Position numbers and translations under genes: made by a program. The notes below the pieces were generated by a model. That model saw nothing but the letters and a program-made list of their open reading frames with translations. It was not told where the DNA came from and searched no databases. Of a DNA stretch of 7,355 nucleotides, positions 1-4,911 are shown piece by piece (the first letter of the stretch is position 1; each line of letters starts with the position of its first letter). Source of the stretch: an uncultured Rhodospirillales bacterium (GTDB lineage Bacteria > Pseudomonadota > Alphaproteobacteria > Rhodospirillales > Defluviicoccaceae); contig CAKZLS010000527.1 in the NCBI GenBank assembly GCA_937127205.1, forward strand, positions 1-7,355. The letters run 5' to 3'.

Positions 1-13
1 GCGTATCGACCGG

Positions 14-58
14 CCCCACATCAACATGCCCCGTATCAATATGCCCCGTATCAACATG
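14..58 (+). repeat. 15-bp tandem repeat at the sensor gene start
   Basis: Three head-to-tail copies of a 15-bp unit lie at 14-28, 29-43 and 44-58. The last copy reads ccccgtatcaacatg. The middle copy differs by one base and the first by two. Bases 1-13 look like a more decayed fourth copy (shared cgtatc, then gaccgg). The unit is a whole number of codons and reads in frame as Pro-Arg-Ile-Asn-Met, so each copy adds another in-frame ATG just before the first membrane helix. A change in copy number would lengthen or shorten the cytoplasmic tail without shifting the frame. Confidence 0.85.
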
Positions 59-2236
59 ATGGTCGCCGCCGTCGTGGCGCTGTTGATCGCGGTTATCGTC
101 CTTGCCATCATCGTCGCCCATCGGTTCGTGGAAGACGAGCGCGCGCGCGGCACGCAGGCGTGGCAAACCCGGCTCGGTATAGTCGCCGACAGCCGCACCG
201 CCGCGGCCAATGCGTGGTTCGACCAAAACTTCGCTACGTTGCGGGAACTGGCCGAAAATGCCTCGCTGCAACTCTATCTCACCGAGCTGCTGCAAGGGGA
301 TGGAGAGCGCACCGCCGTCACCGACGAACCGGCGCAATCCAGTTATCTCCGAAACCTGCTGGTGGCCACGGCCGACCGGTCCGGTTTCGTGCCGCCACCG
401 TCCAGCGGAGAGGTCGCCGCGAACGTCGAGAAGGTGGGTGTCGCCGGATTGGGCCTTGTGGACGCGGCCGCGCGCCCGATCATCGCCACACCGGGCATGC
501 CTCCGATGAATGACCGGATCCGCCGGGCCGTGGCTCGGTCTCTGGACGGCAACCCCGCCATCATCGACATGCATATGGGCGCCAGCGGCTTACCGACGAT
601 CGGCTTCGTGCTGCCCGTGTTCGCGGTTCAGGGAGATCGCGCACAGGGAATCGGTGCGGTTGTCGGGCTTCGTGTGGTCGATCGTTCGTTTTTCGACCTG
701 CTGGTCCAGCCAGGCGAAACCACCGAAACCTCGGAGACGTACCTGGTACGGAAAAACGATATCACGGTGGAGTATCTGTCGATCCTCGCGGACGGCACCC
801 CGCCGCTTCGTCGCGCGCTGGCTGTCGACACACCCGACCTGGCGGCGGTGTTCGCCATGGACAAACCGGGCGGTTTCGCGATCAAGCGCAACTATGCCGG
901 CGAGCACGTTCTGGTCACGTCGCGGCCGATTGCGGCGGCGCCTTGGGTTCTGGTGCGCACCATCTCCCGGGACGAAGCTCTGGCCGCGGCCGATACCCGT
1001 CTCCGCAACCTTTTCGTTGTGTTCGTGCTCATTATCGCCGCCACGTCGTGTGCCCTGTTCGCCGTATGGCGCCACGGCAGTTCGCTTCGCGTCGCCGAAG
1101 CGGTTGACAAATACCGGGTCACGTCGGAGCGGTTCGAGAACATCACCAAGTTCATGCGGGTGGTAACCAACGGTCAACCGACGCAGATCGTCGCTATCGA
1201 TGGCGATGGCCGCTATACCTTCGCCAACGACCGCGCTGCCGAGATCGCCGGGATCGCCGCCGAAGACATGATCGGCAAGACCATGGCCGGGGTCATCGGA
1301 CCGACGACGGCCAATATCTATACCGCCATCAACGAAGCCGTTCTCAAACGTTTCGAGGAAACCGACGACGCGGACGCATGCCGGGAAACGCATATTCACA
1401 GCTTCCCGGCGGATCCTGCAAAGGGGTCCGCAGAGGCTTGTCGCCCGCAGGTCATAAAGTCGGAACACATCCCGCTCCGCGGCGATCGCGACTATCCGCC
1501 CGCTGTGCTGATGGTGCTCGACGACATTACCGAGCTCGCGAGCGAGCGCCAGAAGTCCGAAAGCATGCTGAACAAGCTGATCGACACGTTGGTCAGCGTT
1601 GTCGACCGGCGCGACCCCTATGCCGCTCATCACTCTCTCAGGGTGGCCGAGGTTTCGCGGAGTGTCGCCGCAGACATGGGCGCGCCCAAGACCGACGTTA
1701 GCACGGTGGACATCTCCGGCCGGTTGATGAATCTGGGCAAAGTTTATATCCCGGCCGACGTGCTGACCCGCAATGCCGACCTGACCGACGACGAGCGCGC
1801 TCAGATTTCCGCCATTCACGACGTCAGTGCCGATCTGCTCCGCGACGTGCCGTTCGACCTTCCGGTCGTGGATACCATCCGACACCTGCCCGAATGGTGG
1901 GACGGCTCAGGCCCGCTCGGGCTGCGCGGCGAGCAAATCATGCGTACCGCCCGCGTGCTCGCGGTGACCAACGCCTTCGTCGCCATGATCAGCGGCCGCG
2001 CCTACCGCAAGGCCATGACCTTCGAACAGGCCGCCGATATTCTGCTGGAGCAGGCCGGCAGCAAATTCGACCGCCGCGTGGTGGTCGCGTTGATCAACTA
2101 CGTGGAAAACCGGGGCGGCGGAAGCAAGTGGTCGGATTTCGTAAAGACACGCGACGACGTTCTTGATCCCGAACAAACCGGTCCCCTTCATGCTCCGGAG
2201 GATGGATCAAGGCCGCAATCCAATCCCATCACATAG
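26..2236 (+). CDS. Membrane sensor: Cache-like periplasmic domain, PAS domain, degenerate HD-GYP domain
   Basis: Seen, numbering from the ATG at 26 (736 aa): a hydrophobic helix at about residues 12-33; an extracytoplasmic region at about 34-322 that looks like a double-Cache sensor; a second helix at about 327-348; a PAS domain at about 372-505 (IVAIDGDGRYTFAND near 388, ending in the typical VLDDITE); and an HD-GYP-like domain at about 518-697. HD-GYP proteins normally hydrolyse cyclic di-GMP. Here the HD pair is Met568-Asn569, the HHE motif reads His620-Leu-Pro-Glu, GYP reads Gly629-Pro-Leu, and the usual VADAFDA reads VTNAFVA (646-653), so catalysis is doubtful. Inference: it senses an external ligand and signals through binding or protein contacts. 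The frame is open to base 2, and none of the ATGs at 26, 41, 56 or 59 has a Shine-Dalgarno sequence, so the start is uncertain and may lie outside the window. The gene ends in an 8-bp convergent overlap with the transporter gene. Confidence 0.85.
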   Translation: MPRINMPRINMMVAAVVALLIAVIVLAIIVAHRFVEDERARGTQAWQTRLGIVADSRTAAANAWFDQNFATLRELAENASLQLYLTELLQGDGERTAVTDEPAQSSYLRNLLVATADRSGFVPPPSSGEVAANVEKVGVAGLGLVDAAARPIIATPGMPPMNDRIRRAVARSLDGNPAIIDMHMGASGLPTIGFVLPVFAVQGDRAQGIGAVVGLRVVDRSFFDLLVQPGETTETSETYLVRKNDITVEYLSILADGTPPLRRALAVDTPDLAAVFAMDKPGGFAIKRNYAGEHVLVTSRPIAAAPWVLVRTISRDEALAAADTRLRNLFVVFVLIIAATSCALFAVWRHGSSLRVAEAVDKYRVTSERFENITKFMRVVTNGQPTQIVAIDGDGRYTFANDRAAEIAGIAAEDMIGKTMAGVIGPTTANIYTAINEAVLKRFEETDDADACRETHIHSFPADPAKGSAEACRPQVIKSEHIPLRGDRDYPPAVLMVLDDITELASERQKSESMLNKLIDTLVSVVDRRDPYAAHHSLRVAEVSRSVAADMGAPKTDVSTVDISGRLMNLGKVYIPADVLTRNADLTDDERAQISAIHDVSADLLRDVPFDLPVVDTIRHLPEWWDGSGPLGLRGEQIMRTARVLAVTNAFVAMISGRAYRKAMTFEQAADILLEQAGSKFDRRVVVALINYVENRGGGSKWSDFVKTRDDVLDPEQTGPLHAPEDGSRPQSNPIT

Positions 2237-2882
2237 CTTTCTCGACGCTCTCGGCCGCCAGCGCCGCTTCCGGCTGGCGCAGTTCGCCGATGGCCTGGCG
2301 AATGATGCTGATCGCCGAGTACAGAAACAGGCTGGCCATGATCGCGGCAACCACCAGGTCGGGCCAAGCGGTGTTGGTGGCGAACACACCGGCGGCAGCG
2401 ATCATCACCGCCACGTTGCCGATGGCGTCGTTGCGGCTGCAGAGCCAAACCGATCGCACATTGGAATCACCGTCACGGAACCGCAGCAGCAATAGTGCGC
2501 TGACGACGTTGGCGGCGAACGCCAGCAATCCGACAACCCCCATGACCATTTCGTCAGGTACGCCCAGTACCATCACCTGGTAGACCGTCGAGGCAAGCAC
2601 CCACGCCCCCATCGCGGCGAGACTGATACCCTTGAACAGCGCCGCCGTCGCCCGCCAACGGAGGGCCTGGCCGATCACCAAGAGGGTTATGGTGTAGGTC
2701 AGAGTATCGCCCAGAAAGTCGAGCGCATCCGCTTTCAGCGCCATGGAATCGGCAACGACGCCGGCCGACATCTCCACAATGAACATCAGCGCGTTGATCG
2801 CGATGACGATCCACAGGATGCGTTTGTAAGCGCGTGACGCGCCGTCAAATTTTACGTTGCCGCAGCCGCCGCATCCTGTCAT
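2229..2882 (-). CDS. Short CDF-like cation transporter (membrane domain only)
   Basis: A 217-aa membrane protein with six predicted helices at about residues 22-43, 54-75, 82-105, 111-133, 150-169 and 173-195. It matches the compact cation-diffusion-facilitator relatives usually annotated as 'cation transporter', which export divalent metals by proton antiport. The helix 2 metal site is visible as Asp55-x3-Asp59 in ADALDFLGD. The helix 5 site is Cys148-x3-Asp152 in WLCSRNDAIGN, where classical CDF proteins have His-x3-Asp; from memory this variant is typical of the short subfamily. The N-terminus carries Cys4-x2-Cys7, a possible metal-binding pair. The cytoplasmic C-terminal domain of full-length CDF proteins (about 300 aa) is absent, and the protein ends in an alanine/glutamate-rich tail. 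The start at 2882 is supported by GAGGGAG just upstream. The gene is divergent from treZ and convergent with the sensor gene. The metal specificity cannot be read from the sequence. Confidence 0.88.
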   Translation of the reverse strand: MTGCGGCGNVKFDGASRAYKRILWIVIAINALMFIVEMSAGVVADSMALKADALDFLGDTLTYTITLLVIGQALRWRATAALFKGISLAAMGAWVLASTVYQVMVLGVPDEMVMGVVGLLAFAANVVSALLLLRFRDGDSNVRSVWLCSRNDAIGNVAVMIAAAGVFATNTAWPDLVVAAIMASLFLYSAISIIRQAIGELRQPEAALAAESVEKAM

Positions 2883-2886
2883 GGAA

Positions 2887-2893
2887 CTCCCTC
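2887..2893 (-). promoter_or_regulatory. Ribosome binding site of the cation transporter gene
   Basis: On the minus strand GAGGGAG lies 4 nt before the ATG at 2882, a good Shine-Dalgarno match with its core at workable spacing. It supports this start over internal Met codons such as Met33. Confidence 0.6.
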
Positions 2894-2969
2894 GACCAAT
2901 TCGCGTTGTTTAGGTTGTTTGCCAACCCTCACCGACCCAAGTTCGAATCATGATTTCAGGTTCACGGAC

Positions 2970-2985
2970 GACTTAGGGTTAAGTC
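2970..2985. promoter_or_regulatory. Dyad GACTTA-gggt-TAAGTC, candidate regulator binding site
   Basis: A perfect 6+6 bp inverted repeat with a 4-bp centre lies in the divergent promoter region. On the minus strand its edge overlaps a -35-like TTGACT (2982-2987), reading towards the transporter gene about 100 bp away. MerR-family metal and stress regulators bind dyads of similar size in promoters, and metal exporters are common targets. That link is inference: no regulator gene is visible, and no matching -10 box was found at normal spacing. The site could equally control treZY. Confidence 0.35.
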
Positions 2986-3066
2986 AAGCGCTGAGTCCAC
3001 TAGGCCATCCAAACTGCCCTTCGCTCGTTCCTCCCTCGGCACCTCTATGATGGAAAGTCACGTACC

Positions 3067-4911
3067 ATGAATACCTTTGCCCACCACATGCCGTTCGGCG
3101 CCGAATTGCTCCCCGAAGGCGTCCGTTTCCGATTGTGGGCACCGGACTGTCAATCCGTATCGCTCTGCCTCGAAGGCCCTCAAACGACTTCGGAAACGCC
3201 GCTGCAACGGAGCGATACCGGTTGGTACGAGACGGTGATCGCGGAGGCCGGACCGGGAACGAAGTATCGTTTCCGCATCGACGGAGACCTTAGGGTGCCT
3301 GATCCTGCCTCGCGCTTCCAACCCGACGACATCCACGGCGCCAGCGAGGTCATCGATCCCACGGCGTACGCGTGGCGGCACAACGACTGGAAAGGCCGGC
3401 CGTGGGAAGAGACCGTCCTGTACGAGTTGCACGTGGGCACATTCTCGCCCGAGGGAACCTACCAGGGCGTCATCGACCGGCTGGACTATCTGGTGGCGCT
3501 GGGCGTTACCGCCATCGAACTCATGCCGCTCGCCGATTTTCCCGGCAAGCGCGACTGGGGCTACAACGGCGCTTATCCCTACGCCCCCGATGCCAGCTAC
3601 GGACGCCCCGAAGACCTGAAAGCACTCGTCGACGCGGCCCACGGCCACGGGCTCATGGTGTTCCTCGACGTGGTCTACAATCACTTCGGCCCCGAGGGAA
3701 ACTATCTCCACGCCTATGCCAAGCGGTTCTTCGACGAGGACCGGCATACACCCTGGGGCGCGGCCATTAGCTTCGACAAACCGGACAGCGCCGCGGTCCG
3801 CGACTTCTACATAAACAACGTGCTCTACTGGGTCGGGGAATACCGCTTCGACGGACTGCGTTTCGACGCCGTTCACGCCATCGAGGATACGTCGACGCCG
3901 CACGTGCTCGAGGCGATGGCGGACGCCGTTCACGAAACCTTCGGCGCGGACCGTCACATCCACCTGGTGCTGGAAAACGATAACAAGTCGCGCTACCTCG
4001 TGCGTGACGACGGCCACGATCCGCTGCTCTACGTCGCGCAGTGGAACGACGATTTCCATAACGCTCTGCACGTCGTTCTGACCGGCGAGAGCAACGGCTA
4101 TTATGTGGACTACATCGACGACCCGCTTGCCCATCTGGGACGCTGCTTGGCCGAAGGGTTCACCTTTCAAGGGACACCAATCCAATATACCAACGGAGAA
4201 CCGCGGGGCGAGCCGAGCGATCACCTGCCGCCTTTGGCGTTCCTGAACTTCCTGCAGAACCACGATCAGACCGGCAATCGGGCCATGGGCGACCGCATCT
4301 CCACGCTTTGTTCTCCCGAAGCCGTGACGGCGGCGACGGCGATTTTGATGCTTTCGCCCTCGCCCCCCATGCTGTTCATGGGTCAGGAATGGGCATCGGA
4401 GCAGCCGTTCCTGTTCTTCTGCGATCTTGGAGACGATCTGACCGATTCCGTCCGTGACGGTCGGCGGCGCGAGTTCGCCTCGTTCCCGGAATTCAGCGAC
4501 CCCGAGGCGCGGCTGCAAATTCCCGATCCCACAGCCGAAGAGACGTTCCACCGGAGCGCGCTCGACTGGGACAGCAGAACGGACGGCGGCCACGCGGTGG
4601 CGCTGGCGCTGCACCGCGACCTGATCGCCTTACGTAAACTCGAGATCGTCCCTCGCCTGAAAGAGACACCCGGCCACTCGGGAACAGCCGCGAAGCTGGA
4701 AGGTGGTGGACTGACGGCGGCGTGGACGCTGGGTGACGGCTCGCGGCTGACCCTGATCACCAACATGAGCGCCCGATCCGCGGCCAAACCCTCAGCCATG
4801 CCCGAGGGCCGTTTGCTGTATGCGACGACAACCGCCAGTAGCGGTGGTCTCGAACGGGAACTGCCGCCCTGGACCGCGGTCTGGTTCATTGCGGAAGGAT
4901 CGGGCGCATGA
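3067..4911 (+). CDS. treZ: Malto-oligosyltrehalose trehalohydrolase (GH13)
   Basis: This cytoplasmic enzyme hydrolyses the alpha-1,4 bond next to the terminal trehalosyl unit made by TreY, releasing trehalose. The protein has 614 aa, near the family's usual size. An N-terminal beta-sandwich domain (about 5-95, starting MPFGAELL) precedes a GH13 barrel (about 105-510) and a C-terminal beta domain (about 530-610). The GH13 motifs are intact: DVVYNHFGPEGNY (Asp201), nucleophile Asp267 in DGLRFDAVHAI, acid/base Glu303 in LVLENDN, and Asp400 in FLQNHDQTGNR. The family segment GYNGAYPYAPDASYG is also present. The start at 3067 has a weak GGAAAG at 3052-3057. The in-frame ATG at 3088, where many homologues begin, has no such site, so 3067 is preferred. 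The last codons overlap treY by ATGA, so the two are one operon. No treX or glgX debranching gene is visible in the window. Confidence 0.96.
   Translation: MNTFAHHMPFGAELLPEGVRFRLWAPDCQSVSLCLEGPQTTSETPLQRSDTGWYETVIAEAGPGTKYRFRIDGDLRVPDPASRFQPDDIHGASEVIDPTAYAWRHNDWKGRPWEETVLYELHVGTFSPEGTYQGVIDRLDYLVALGVTAIELMPLADFPGKRDWGYNGAYPYAPDASYGRPEDLKALVDAAHGHGLMVFLDVVYNHFGPEGNYLHAYAKRFFDEDRHTPWGAAISFDKPDSAAVRDFYINNVLYWVGEYRFDGLRFDAVHAIEDTSTPHVLEAMADAVHETFGADRHIHLVLENDNKSRYLVRDDGHDPLLYVAQWNDDFHNALHVVLTGESNGYYVDYIDDPLAHLGRCLAEGFTFQGTPIQYTNGEPRGEPSDHLPPLAFLNFLQNHDQTGNRAMGDRISTLCSPEAVTAATAILMLSPSPPMLFMGQEWASEQPFLFFCDLGDDLTDSVRDGRRREFASFPEFSDPEARLQIPDPTAEETFHRSALDWDSRTDGGHAVALALHRDLIALRKLEIVPRLKETPGHSGTAAKLEGGGLTAAWTLGDGSRLTLITNMSARSAAKPSAMPEGRLLYATTTASSGGLERELPPWTAVWFIAEGSGA
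4893..4899 (+). promoter_or_regulatory. Ribosome binding site of treY, inside treZ
   Basis: GGAAGGA lies 8 nt before the treY ATG at 4908, within the last codons of treZ. It fixes the treY start at the ATGA overlap and points to translational coupling. Confidence 0.75.

Larger units (their letters stand above)
2883..3066. other. Divergent intergenic region between the transporter gene and treZ
   Basis: This 184-bp non-coding stretch must hold the promoters for the leftward transporter gene and the rightward treZY pair. It is less GC-rich than the flanking genes. It contains a 10-bp palindrome AATCATGATT (2946-2955), a small hairpin-like repeat ggttg/caacc (2913-2927) and the stronger dyad at 2970-2985, listed separately. 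I see no RNA gene or convincing short ORF in it. No promoter with good -35 and -10 boxes could be assigned on either strand. Confidence 0.6.

Noticed and set aside
590..1885. Minus-strand open frame of 431 codons opposite the sensor gene
   Set aside because: It shows no recognisable fold and has the low-quality composition typical of an antisense shadow in GC-rich DNA.
2256..2279. 7-bp stem with a 10-nt loop (CGCCAGC pairing with GCTGGCG) about 20 bp after the sensor gene stop
   Set aside because: It lies within the transporter coding sequence, has no T-run on either side, and such GC stems are common by chance in this composition. Not called as a terminator.
2913..2927. Short hairpin ggttg-tttgc-caacc in the intergenic region
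   Set aside because: Only five base pairs, with no T-tract or conserved context. Too weak to annotate alone.
2940..2950. GTTCGAATC, identical to the T-loop core of many tRNA genes
   Set aside because: No acceptor stem, anticodon arm or D-arm can be built around it on this strand. It looks like a chance match.
3058..4614. Minus-strand open frame of 518 codons opposite treZ
   Set aside because: It mirrors the treZ codons. The product has no recognisable domain, while the plus-strand frame is an intact TreZ.
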